From Desulfotruncus alcoholivorax DSM 16058 (GTDB lineage Bacteria; Bacillota; Desulfotomaculia; Desulfotomaculales; Desulfallaceae), in assembly GCF_000430885.1 (NCBI RefSeq), contig NZ_AUMW01000034.1, positions 1-38,065 on the forward strand: a stretch of DNA of 38,065 nucleotides, in the 5' to 3' direction. The notes below the pieces were generated by a model that saw only the letters and a program-made list of their open reading frames with translations, was not told the DNA's origin and did not search any database. This document shows, piece by piece, positions 24,790 to 32,490 of this stretch. Position 1 is the stretch's first letter. Every line of letters begins with the position of its first letter. The translations under genes were made by a program, and so were the position numbers.

Positions 24790-24969
24790 TGGTGGTACAT
24801 GTATATAGCATATTAATTTAAAAAAATTCTGTCAATCTTTAAATTTTCTGTTTATTTAATATTTTAAAATATTACGAATTGATATATGCTAGAAGAAACA
24901 AACTGCTGCCAACCGGTTCAAGATATAGATGGATTCAAAACCGTACCAGCAGTATTTAACTAATTTAAT

Positions 24970-24984
24970 GACCGGACGGCCGGT
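24970..24984 (+). promoter_or_regulatory. TetR operator candidate, site 2 (ligase 3)
   Basis: GACCGGACGGCCGGT lies 26 bases upstream of the ligase 3 ATG, just before its ribosome site, a position suited to repression. It has the same arms as site 1. An AACCGGTT half-related palindrome occurs at 24911-24918. Confidence 0.65.
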
Positions 24985-25010
24985 ATGTTTGCAATAAGGA
25001 GTGTTAAAAA

Positions 25011-26669
25011 ATGGATAGAATTTGGTTGGAAAAAAGTTGGCCCAAAGATGTGCCGCAAAAGCTTATATACCGGCTTGGCGAGCAACCTCTACATGAATAT
25101 TTGCGCGCCAATGCTAAAACCATGCCGGGCAGTATAGCCTATATTTACTATGGCCGGGAAATTACCTGGAAACAACTTGACCGGTACTCCGACAGCATTG
25201 CCAATTTTCTTTTGTCAATTGGCATCACCAAAGGTGACCGGGTTGCCCTTTTTATGCAGAATTGTCCGCAATACATTATTGCGCATTATGCAATTCAAAA
25301 AATTGGGGCCATTGTAGGTCCCGCCAGCCCAATGTTTAAGGAATGGGAATTAGAATATGAAATTAACGACATGGGTGCTAAAGTAATCTTCACCACAGAT
25401 GATTTATATCCAATTGTAGCTAATATTTTAGAAAGAACCACGCTAGAGCAGGTTGTCCTATCCAATTATACCGATTTTGTACCAGACCAGCCAACCATAC
25501 CATTTCCACAAGAATTAAATCATAAAAAAATTAAATACCCCAATACCTATGACCTGGTAGAATTAATCAGCCTGTACAAGCCTGAGGTGCCGCCACTGAA
25601 GGTTAATATTTGGGATGATGTAGCACTGATGGTTTACACTTCGGGCAGTACCGGCAGGCCAAAGGGGGCAATGCTGACTTATGGAAACGCTTTGTTTAAA
25701 ACCGCTGCCAGCTACCATGGCAACCGAATGTCTGCGAACGACATATTGCTCGCAACCAACCCAATTTTCCACATTGCAGGAATGGTTATGGGCGGCAATA
25801 TTCCCATTTACGGCGCTAACACAACCGTGCTTTTATCCCGGTACGATCCGGAAGCGGTTATCACAGCCATAGAGAAATACAGGTGCAGCAACTGGTATAG
25901 CATTGTGCCGATGAACGTAGGCATCTTACGCTATCCAGGTATTGAAAAAAGAAAGTTGAACTCTCTTCGCACCAATATTACTACAAGCTTTGGCGTTGCC
26001 TTAACAGAAGAGATCAGCAAAGCCTGGGGACAGTTAACCGGTGGGTGCCTGCTTTATGAAGCCGCCTACGGACTGAGCGAAACCCATACCTGTGATACCT
26101 TTATGCCCTGGGACAAAATTCGCTATAATAACTGCGGGATTCCCACTTTTGACACCGATATACGTATAGTTGACCCTAATACCGGCCACGACTTGGAAAC
26201 CGGTCAAATGGGGGAAATAGTTATTAAAAATCCCGGTGTGTTTAAAGGCTACTGGAATAATCCTGAGGGGACACTAAAAACATTACGTGACGGCTGGGTG
26301 TATACAGGTGATATGGGCATGATTGATGAGGAAGGCTATCTTTATTTCAACGGTAGACTAAAAGAAATGATCAAGTGCTCAGGCTACAGCGTTTTTCCTG
26401 AAGATGTTGAAGTATTATTACTTAAACATCCCGCAGTTGCGCAATCAGCAGTAATTGGGGTTCCTGACCCCTCCCGGGGCGAGAGCGTTAAAGCATTTAT
26501 TGTTTTAAGAGAAGAATATAAAGATAAGGTTAACCCGGAAGAAATTATCCAGTGGTCCAAGGAGCATATGGCTGCCTATAAATATCCGCGTTATGTTGAA
26601 TTTATGGATAGCTTGCCTGCCTCCGGCACGGGTAAGGTACTGCGCCGCCTGTTAAAGGAAAAAGCATAG
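25011..26669 (+). CDS. AMP-forming acyl-CoA ligase 3
   Basis: A 552-residue ANL-family ligase with a canonical phosphate loop YTSGSTGRPKGAM (about 211-223), YGLSETHTCD, WVYTGDMGMIDEEGY, the hinge GRLKEMIKCSGYSVFPEDVE and the catalytic lysine in SGTGKVLRR. AAGGAG lies about 10 bases before ATG 25011. It resembles ligases 2 and 4 more than 1 and 5: all three share a WP-rich N-terminus and a similar C-terminal ending. Unlike its neighbours it has no -24/-12 promoter and appears to be under TetR control. The substrate is unknown. Confidence 0.88.
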   Translation: MDRIWLEKSWPKDVPQKLIYRLGEQPLHEYLRANAKTMPGSIAYIYYGREITWKQLDRYSDSIANFLLSIGITKGDRVALFMQNCPQYIIAHYAIQKIGAIVGPASPMFKEWELEYEINDMGAKVIFTTDDLYPIVANILERTTLEQVVLSNYTDFVPDQPTIPFPQELNHKKIKYPNTYDLVELISLYKPEVPPLKVNIWDDVALMVYTSGSTGRPKGAMLTYGNALFKTAASYHGNRMSANDILLATNPIFHIAGMVMGGNIPIYGANTTVLLSRYDPEAVITAIEKYRCSNWYSIVPMNVGILRYPGIEKRKLNSLRTNITTSFGVALTEEISKAWGQLTGGCLLYEAAYGLSETHTCDTFMPWDKIRYNNCGIPTFDTDIRIVDPNTGHDLETGQMGEIVIKNPGVFKGYWNNPEGTLKTLRDGWVYTGDMGMIDEEGYLYFNGRLKEMIKCSGYSVFPEDVEVLLLKHPAVAQSAVIGVPDPSRGESVKAFIVLREEYKDKVNPEEIIQWSKEHMAAYKYPRYVEFMDSLPASGTGKVLRRLLKEKA

Positions 26670-26694
26670 GGATTAAAATACTTGAAAGACCTAT

Positions 26695-26736
26695 ACCGGA
26701 AAGAACCCGCCCTAAACAAGGCGGGTTCTTTCCGGT
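26695..26736. terminator. Bidirectional terminator between convergent ligases 3 and 4
   Basis: A perfect 17-bp stem (arms 26695-26711 and 26720-26736, starting ACCGGAAAGAACCCGCC) with an 8-base loop. It lies between two convergent stops, 26669 and 26749. T-runs are short, but the stem is very stable. Confidence 0.8.
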
Positions 26737-26748
26737 AATAAACGATAC

Positions 26749-28440
26749 TTATTTATTCATCCAGTAGTAACCTTCCCTGGCTATTCTTTCCTTCTCCATT
26801 TGCTGCAGCTGCCTCCACTGGATCTTGCCAGTTCCGCTTTTCGGCAGTGAGTCGACAAACTCGACAATGCGCGGGTATCTGTAGGCAGCCATTTTGTCCT
26901 TGGCCCAATTTATAAATTCCTTTTCGGTAAGCTTACCTTGATAATCTTGTCGCAACACGACAAATGCCTTAACGTTTTCCACTCTTACCGGGTCTGAAAC
27001 ACCGACAACGCAAACTTCCGCTACTGCCGGGTGCTGGTAGAGAACACCTTCCACCTCGGTTGGCCAAACTTTGAACCCGGCGGCATTAATCATCCGCTTG
27101 CTCCGGTCGATAATGTAAAAATAACCTTCCTCATCCATGCTGCAAATGTCACCGGTCCGCAAGAATTTTTTGCCTTCAAGTTCAATGAAGGCTTCCTCAG
27201 TATCCAGGGGCCGGTTCCAATAACCTTTCATTACCTCGGGACCATTAATCACCAATTCCCCCTCCTTGCCCGGTGGAAGTTCCTTACCCGTGTCAAGGTC
27301 GATAATTCTTGCATCAACGCCGAAGTCAGGTATACCGATGCATTGCAGCTTGGCTCTATCCGGCGGGTTAAAGTGGGTTTGGGAAATGGTTTCGGTCATC
27401 CCGTACCCTTCTAAATACCTCAGCCCGGTTAATTCGTACAGCTTTTGTCCTACAGCTACCGGCAAAGGAGCACCGCCTCCGCCCATGATCATTAATGAGC
27501 TGAGGTTGCGGTTGGCGATGTCCGGATGATTCAGGACGTCTATAACCATTGTGGTGATATTGGTCCAAACTGTAACACCGTATTTTTCAATAGCTGAAAT
27601 CGCCGTCTCCCGATCCCAGCGGGTTAACAACACAATGGTACCCCCGACATAAATAGGGGCAAGTAAACTGTGAATTAATCCCGTGACATGGAAAAACGGT
27701 AATGTTGCCAGTGCCTTCCCGCTGGATACCATGTTATGCCAAACCGCTGAGCTGACAGCATTGGAAATAACGGTGGCGTGGGTGTGGATACAGCCCTTGG
27801 GTACACCGGTGGAGCCCGAAGTATATGGAAGCATGGACATATCATCGACAGTAACTTCTACCGGTGGAGGAGCGGCCTGGTACGAGTTAAGAGTCTCCAG
27901 CCACCTCTTTGCTGAACCAATCAGCGCAGCCTTGTTCAGCATTGCCTCCGGCACCGGTAGTTCTGGCCGCTCAGGCAGATAATCGCTGTATTCGCCTACA
28001 AAAACCTCTCTCAGGCTGGTCTCTGCCTGTATCTTTTGCACCCTGCCGTATATATCGGAAGTAGTAATTAATGCAACAGCGCCACTGTCATCAAGCAAAA
28101 CTTTTAATTCGTGCTCGGTAAGCATGGGGTTAATTGGTACTACAACTGCATTAGCTCTCATAATGCCAAAATAACCAATGATAAAATGAGGTGTGTTTTG
28201 GAGATATAATGCTACTCTATCTCCCTTTCTGACTCCCAGGCCATATAATGCGGCAGCTGTTCTCTCAACTGCGTCCCACATTTCGCGGTAACTAATTTTC
28301 TTACCGTAATATATTACAGCGGGCTTATCCGGGTAGCGGCGGGCTGATGTTTCCAGGAATTCAAAAAGTGGAACTTGGGGGTAATCCAATTCATAGGGAA
28401 CTCTTGCAGGCCAGAATTTAAAATGTACAGTGTTTTTCAT
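26749..28440 (-). CDS. AMP-forming acyl-CoA ligase 4
   Basis: A 563-residue ANL-family ligase with canonical loop YTSGSTGVPKGCIHTHA, EGYGMTETISQTHFNP, FLRTGDICSMDEEGYF, DRSKRMINAAGFKVWPTEVE and the C-terminal lysine in KSGTGKIQWRQL. AAGGAG precedes ATG 28440 at about 10 bases. It starts 26 bases after the stop of the phosphotriesterase-like hydrolase gene, so the two are co-transcribed; it may activate the acid that the hydrolase releases (inference). Confidence 0.88.
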   Translation of the reverse strand: MKNTVHFKFWPARVPYELDYPQVPLFEFLETSARRYPDKPAVIYYGKKISYREMWDAVERTAAALYGLGVRKGDRVALYLQNTPHFIIGYFGIMRANAVVVPINPMLTEHELKVLLDDSGAVALITTSDIYGRVQKIQAETSLREVFVGEYSDYLPERPELPVPEAMLNKAALIGSAKRWLETLNSYQAAPPPVEVTVDDMSMLPYTSGSTGVPKGCIHTHATVISNAVSSAVWHNMVSSGKALATLPFFHVTGLIHSLLAPIYVGGTIVLLTRWDRETAISAIEKYGVTVWTNITTMVIDVLNHPDIANRNLSSLMIMGGGGAPLPVAVGQKLYELTGLRYLEGYGMTETISQTHFNPPDRAKLQCIGIPDFGVDARIIDLDTGKELPPGKEGELVINGPEVMKGYWNRPLDTEEAFIELEGKKFLRTGDICSMDEEGYFYIIDRSKRMINAAGFKVWPTEVEGVLYQHPAVAEVCVVGVSDPVRVENVKAFVVLRQDYQGKLTEKEFINWAKDKMAAYRYPRIVEFVDSLPKSGTGKIQWRQLQQMEKERIAREGYYWMNK

Positions 28441-28466
28441 TTCATTCCACTCCTTGTTTTAGACTG

Positions 28467-29453
28467 TTATTCTCCTTCAAACAGGCGGCGCGGGTTATCG
28501 GTCATGATGGTATGGATCTGCTCGTCAGTAATGTTCGCCTTTTTAAGAGCAGGAATAATGTTTTTAAAAATGTGTAGCAGGTTCCAGTTGGCTACCAGTG
28601 GCATCATCGGCTCAGTAACCGGGAATTGGCGTCCCAGCCAGTTTATAATGGAGTCATGTGACAGCATAATTTGTTTTTCAAACCCGAGCCCAACGAGGCC
28701 GATAACGGTTCCGGTTCTTAACACATCCGGGTACAAAACGTCAAGGCCGAACCGGTCAAAGCCAAGAAACGGACCCTTTTTTAAGACTTCCAGGTGATAC
28801 TGCAGGTTGGAGTTCCCACACATATGCCCAATCATTAAGCGTTTTACATCCGCACCTTTATTAATTAGGAAATCTGCCTGCTGCGGCGCCATCGTACCGG
28901 CTTCGGTATGGGTGATAATCGGCACTCCTGTTTCTTTTTGAGCTAAAACTGCGGCTTCCATAATCATTTGCTCATACGGAGCGATGGCATTGTGGCCGGT
29001 GCCAACTTTTATCACACCAGCTTTAACCCCGGTGTCACCTATGCCCTGGGTAAGGTCTTTCATCATAGTTTCAAAAATTTCTTTTACAACCGATTGCGGG
29101 TTTCCGGAAAAAAGCGCCCTGGTTTTAAAATATGCGGCTGCGCCTTCCGCCTCGGTATAAAGTCCCGTGGCACAAATGATATTAACGCCTGTCTTATCCG
29201 ATACGATTTTATAAAGCTCAGGATCCCGTGTGCCATCATTGGGTGTTGCATCAACAATGGTTTTTAAACCATATTGCTGTGCCTGGCTAATCATTTCAAT
29301 GCATACTTGAGCCGCTTCTTCGCGGTTATAGGCAGGGGCCGCCGAATCATACTGCCAGCCGGGATAACCAAAAATGAGATGCTCATGCATTAAAGTAGTT
29401 CCCAGATTATCAGAGGAAACAGGCCCCAAAACTGTGTTTACTGTTTTAGACAT
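28467..29453 (-). CDS. Phosphotriesterase-family metal hydrolase (possible lactonase)
   Basis: A 328-residue amidohydrolase-fold protein of the phosphotriesterase family. Every binuclear-metal ligand can be placed: His23 and His25 (LMHEHL), the bridging lysine Lys149 (AGVIKVGTG), His182 (IITHTEAG), His210 (MIGHM) and Asp267 (LSHD). Characterised relatives hydrolyse phosphotriesters, lactones or N-acyl compounds. Next to a CoA ligase and not far from AbfD, lactone opening (for example to a 4-hydroxyacid) fits the context, but this is inference. AAAGGATG lies about 9 bases before ATG 29453. Confidence 0.85.
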   Translation of the reverse strand: MSKTVNTVLGPVSSDNLGTTLMHEHLIFGYPGWQYDSAAPAYNREEAAQVCIEMISQAQQYGLKTIVDATPNDGTRDPELYKIVSDKTGVNIICATGLYTEAEGAAAYFKTRALFSGNPQSVVKEIFETMMKDLTQGIGDTGVKAGVIKVGTGHNAIAPYEQMIMEAAVLAQKETGVPIITHTEAGTMAPQQADFLINKGADVKRLMIGHMCGNSNLQYHLEVLKKGPFLGFDRFGLDVLYPDVLRTGTVIGLVGLGFEKQIMLSHDSIINWLGRQFPVTEPMMPLVANWNLLHIFKNIIPALKKANITDEQIHTIMTDNPRRLFEGE

Positions 29454-29596
29454 GCAAAATCATCCTTTCTACAAAAATTGCTTTTGGTTTAAAAAACTTC
29501 AATACTATCTGTTAAAAAGCAGAGACTCCTATACTGAAATGCTCTCGCTGGATACTAAACAGAGTTAAATTAATAAACGGGCAATTGATTGGCTTT

Positions 29597-29830
29597 TTAA
29601 ACACCCCCCATATAAAAATTCTTTAACTGCTTTTTAGATGTTAAATTTCTAAACGTATTGTTAATTTTCTGATATTTCACATGATTTGGTTGGATATTTA
29701 ATATCCCAATTTCCTTGTAAACTTTTATTTCGGGCTGAGCTCCCAGCAGTTCATTAAATTTAACCACAGTTGACTTAAAATATTGAGATTGGCCTTGTTC
29801 TCGTAAAGCTTCCTGGTTTCCATTGCAAAT
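29597..29830 (-). pseudogene. Possible gene relic: 77-codon open frame without a normal start
   Basis: On the minus strand 77 sense codons run from just after a TAA (29831-29833) to a TAA at 29597-29599. The translation looks protein-like (for example FNELLGAQPEIKVYKEIGIL and NIQPNHVKYQKI) but has no ATG. A GGAGG with an ATG at 29824 starts a different frame that ends after 33 codons. Either a frameshift has broken a small gene here or the frame is fortuitous. No family was recognised. Confidence 0.25.
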
Positions 29831-29929
29831 TTATGCCTCCATTATAATGTCTAAATATTTTGGGTGACGCTTATTGAATTTATCTCCTTATTGTCTTGAA
29901 TCCTTTGATTTTGATAATAAGCAAAAATC

Positions 29930-29947
29930 ATTCCAAAAGTATGGAAT
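29930..29947. promoter_or_regulatory. Inverted repeat upstream of a sigma-54 promoter, candidate activator site
   Basis: ATTCCA-AAAGTA-TGGAAT, centred about 44 bases upstream of the -24 element. Its left half is part of the 13-mer AATCATTCCAAAA (29926-29938), which recurs exactly at 24035-24047 just upstream of the sigma-54 activator gene. Confidence 0.4.
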
Positions 29948-29981
29948 ATTAACAGGGTTCATGTAAGACGCCTTGCTACCA

Positions 29982-29997
29982 AGGCATGAGTTTTGCT
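29982..29997 (+). promoter_or_regulatory. Sigma-54 promoter of the amidohydrolase operon
   Basis: AGGCATGAGTTTTGCT matches TGGCAYR-N4-TTGCW at all but the first base, with exact GG-N10-GC spacing. Transcription would begin near 30008, about 15 bases before the ribosome site at 30023. Confidence 0.75.
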
Positions 29998-30022
29998 TAT
30001 ATACATTTAAACCCGATATACT

Positions 30023-30060
30023 AAGGAGGATATTAGCAAGATTTAACCGTAAATCTTGCA
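30023..30060 (+). promoter_or_regulatory. Ribosome site separated from the start codon by a perfect hairpin
   Basis: AAGGAGG (30023-30029) is 31 bases from ATG 30061, too far for normal initiation. Between them GCAAGATTTA (30036-30045) pairs perfectly with TAAATCTTGC (30050-30059), loop ACCG. If folded, the ribosome site and the ATG are brought to an effective spacing of about 7 bases. An in-frame stop at 30034-30036 and the lack of any in-frame start codon in between exclude a closer upstream start. Confidence 0.65.
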
Positions 30061-31851
30061 ATGATAGAAATGGGAATTACACTAAAAGCAAATTTAATGA
30101 AAAAATTAAGCCAGGTGGCGCTGGGAAAAGAACCAGCCGATCTAATTTTAAAAAATGCTGATATATTAAATGTTTATACCGGGGAAGTACTCCACGGGTT
30201 TCAAGTATTAATCGCCGGGGACAGAATTGCTTATGTAGGGCCTGACCATGATTTTCCAGTGGGTCCTGGCACGAATGTCGTCGACGTGGAAGGCAAAACA
30301 GTAATCCCGGGTATGATTGACGGCCACATTCACATGGATGCCTGGATGAGTGTTGGTGAATTCGTTAGACTTTCGCTCCCTACAGGAACCACGACAATAA
30401 TTACGGAATGCACATCTCCCTCTAATTCCATGGGGCAACAGGGAGTTTTGGAATTTATTAACCAGTTGAAGGACCAGCCGCAGAGATTTTTTGTTACCGC
30501 CCCAACCATCTCATTTCTCTGTTCAAATTATGGCGAAAACCTAAAGGCGATTGATGCAGACGGTATGCTTCAACTGTTAAGGAAGCCTGAAGTGTTAGGC
30601 TTAGGAGAGATATACTGGCCAAACTTGCTGAACGGTACTAGCCAAGAAGCATTAATTAACCTAATAGAAAAGACTTTGGAAATGGGAAAAGTCATTGGCG
30701 GTCATGGTGCAGGGGCTAAAAATAAAAAGCTTGCGGCTATGGTTGCTTATGGCGTTAACTCCTGTCATGAGCCTATTACAGCGGAAGAGGTACAGGAAAG
30801 GCTAAGGTTCGGCCTTTTTACCATGATTAGGGAGGGATCAGTTCGCCAAGAGCTGTCAACAGTTATTGCCCCCCTGGTAAAAATGAAACTGGATCTGCGC
30901 CGGGCCATTTTGGTGTCAGATGGAACATGGCCCGGTGTCCTAATGAGCCAGGGCCATATGAACCATATAGTGCAAAAAGCTATAGACCTTGGACTTGACC
31001 CGGTTTCAGCCATCAGGATGGTTACGCTCAACGCTGCCGAACATTTTCATTTAGATGACGACTTAGGTGGTATTGCACCTGGCAAATGTGCTGACCTTGT
31101 AATCATACCCGATCTCAGGACTATTGTACCCCAACAAGTAATTTGCAAGGGAAAACTGGTTGCCGTGGCTGGAAAGTTACTGGCGGAGCCGGCAGCACTT
31201 AGCTATTCGCTCAATACTTATGAATGTGTCCGGTTACCTCGGATTGAGCCAGGTTATTTTAAAATAAAGTGTGAAGCTATCGATAACGGTGAAGTTAAAG
31301 TTAGAGTAATTGATTTAATAACCAGCATTGTGAACAGGGAAACCGTTTTAACACTGCCCGTTAAAAACGGAGTAGTATCCACATCAGCAATTGAAGATGT
31401 AATTAAGGCAGCTGTTATTGATCGATATAGCGGGAGCGGGCGTGGAACAATAGGTTTACTTAAAGGTTATGGTCTCAGCCGGGGTGCCCTGGCCAGCAGC
31501 TTTAGCTTTGACGAAGGCAACCTTGTTGTTATTGGCTGCAATGATGATGATATGGCTTTTGCGGTTAACCGAATTAAAGAATTAAATGGTGGCATGGTTT
31601 ATTGCTGTGACGGTAAGGTAATAGAAGAAATACCTATGCCAATTTTTGGATCGATGTCTGAAATGAGCGGAAAAGAAATCGCCAATAGCATAAAGGCTCT
31701 GGAAAAATCAATACGGTCTGCAGGATGCCAGGGTGAAAACCCGCTCCTAACCTTGTTTACCATCACCTTTACAGCCATTCCTTCAATTAGATTGCTTTCA
31801 AGGGGGTATTGGCTGGCCAAGGAAAACAGATTTGCAGGGATTTTTGCTTGA
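30061..31851 (+). CDS. Adenine-deaminase-like amidohydrolase, divergent active site
   Basis: A 596-residue full-length homologue of the adenine deaminase (Ade) family: KEPADLILKNADILNVYTGE, GMIDGHIHMDAW (metal-binding His89 and His91), GHGAGAKNKKL, HEPITAEEVQERL, LVSDGTWPG and the C-terminal domain NDDDMAFAVNRIKELNGG. Two key blocks differ from what I recall of true deaminases: the HxH is followed by Met-Asp-Ala rather than Ile-Glu-Ser-Ser, and the C-terminal AHDSHN block reads FSFDEGN. It therefore probably acts on a different cyclic amide or amidine (inference). Starts at 30061, 30070 or 30097 are possible; only 30061 has a hairpin-bridged ribosome site. It is co-transcribed with the gene at 31874. 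Confidence 0.75.
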   Translation: MIEMGITLKANLMKKLSQVALGKEPADLILKNADILNVYTGEVLHGFQVLIAGDRIAYVGPDHDFPVGPGTNVVDVEGKTVIPGMIDGHIHMDAWMSVGEFVRLSLPTGTTTIITECTSPSNSMGQQGVLEFINQLKDQPQRFFVTAPTISFLCSNYGENLKAIDADGMLQLLRKPEVLGLGEIYWPNLLNGTSQEALINLIEKTLEMGKVIGGHGAGAKNKKLAAMVAYGVNSCHEPITAEEVQERLRFGLFTMIREGSVRQELSTVIAPLVKMKLDLRRAILVSDGTWPGVLMSQGHMNHIVQKAIDLGLDPVSAIRMVTLNAAEHFHLDDDLGGIAPGKCADLVIIPDLRTIVPQQVICKGKLVAVAGKLLAEPAALSYSLNTYECVRLPRIEPGYFKIKCEAIDNGEVKVRVIDLITSIVNRETVLTLPVKNGVVSTSAIEDVIKAAVIDRYSGSGRGTIGLLKGYGLSRGALASSFSFDEGNLVVIGCNDDDMAFAVNRIKELNGGMVYCCDGKVIEEIPMPIFGSMSEMSGKEIANSIKALEKSIRSAGCQGENPLLTLFTITFTAIPSIRLLSRGYWLAKENRFAGIFA

Positions 31852-31873
31852 ATTTAATTAAGGGGAGATAACG

Positions 31874-32401
31874 ATGCCAAGATTACCTGTTTTACCTTTA
31901 GAACAAATGCCGGAAAAAACCCGTAATATGATAACTGGAGGAAAGTCCGGTCTAAGTGGCTTGAATATCAATAAAATGATAGCCCATGCGGAAAATAGCG
32001 CACGCCATTTTATGCGCCTGGGTAATTCTTTGCTTACTCAGGCTGAACTGGACGAAAGAGTGCGTGAACTTGTGATACTCAGGATTGCCACCCTTTGCCG
32101 CTCATATTACGAATGGTACCAGCATGAAATTCTAGCCAGAAAAGTGGGAGTGCCGGAAGAACAAATAGCTGCTGTAAAAGAAGGGCCTGACAGCCCGGTA
32201 TTTAATGCATTGGAGAAAGCAGCACTGCGCTATACCGAAGAGGTTACATTGAATGTTAAATCCAGTGATGAGACATTTAATGAAGTGGCCAAACATTTAA
32301 ATCACCGGGAGTTGGTGGAATTAACCTTAACTATAGGCTTCTACAACCTGGTTGCGCGCTTTTTGGAGAATACAGAAGTCCAAATTGAAACCAGTAAGTA
32401 A
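31874..32401 (+). CDS. Carboxymuconolactone-decarboxylase / AhpD-family protein
   Basis: A 175-residue all-helical protein of the carboxymuconolactone decarboxylase superfamily. The core block runs RVRELVILRIATLCRSYYEW then YQHEILARKVGV, with Cys75, Glu80 and His84 in the family's active-site helix; only one cysteine is present, so the two-cysteine peroxidase mechanism of AhpD is unlikely. Its role is unclear: lactone decarboxylation, proton transfer or redox protection are all known for relatives. AAGGGGAGA precedes ATG 31874, 22 bases after the amidohydrolase gene, and a terminator follows. Confidence 0.8.
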   Translation: MPRLPVLPLEQMPEKTRNMITGGKSGLSGLNINKMIAHAENSARHFMRLGNSLLTQAELDERVRELVILRIATLCRSYYEWYQHEILARKVGVPEEQIAAVKEGPDSPVFNALEKAALRYTEEVTLNVKSSDETFNEVAKHLNHRELVELTLTIGFYNLVARFLENTEVQIETSK

Positions 32402-32408
32402 TTTAATA

Positions 32409-32450
32409 TTAAACCAAAGCGGTTGGCTTTAACCAACCGCTTTGGTTTAA
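32409..32450. terminator. Bidirectional terminator between the CMD-family gene and ligase 5
   Basis: A perfect 18-bp stem (arms 32409-32426 and 32433-32450, core CCAAAGCGGTTGG) with loop CTTTAA. AT ends give short T-runs both ways, between convergent stops at 32401 and 32491. Confidence 0.85.
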
Positions 32451-32490
32451 TGATTAATATGAGCTTTTTAGTTATCTGTTTTACGTTAAT

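Larger units (their letters stand above)
29454..29981. other. Long divergent intergenic region
   Basis: About 530 bases between the hydrolase (leftward) and the -24/-12 promoter of the amidohydrolase (rightward). It contains a leftward open frame without a normal start (29597-29830, listed separately) and a short inverted repeat ATTCCA-N6-TGGAAT at 29930-29947. No convincing promoter for the leftward operon was found. Confidence 0.6.

Noticed and set aside
24911-24918. AACCGGTT as a third TetR operator
   Set aside because: It is only an 8-base palindrome and lacks the GACCGG-N3-GCCGGT arrangement of the other two sites.
29590-29606. Minus-strand GG-N10-GC match overlapping the end of the leftward open frame
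   Set aside because: The -12 half reads AAGCC and the -24 half GGGTGT; only the spacing fits.
29822-29838. Minus-strand AGGCATAAATTTGCAA as a sigma-54 promoter for the hydrolase - ligase 4 operon
   Set aside because: The GG to GC distance is 9 bases instead of the invariant 10, and the site is 370 bases from the gene start.
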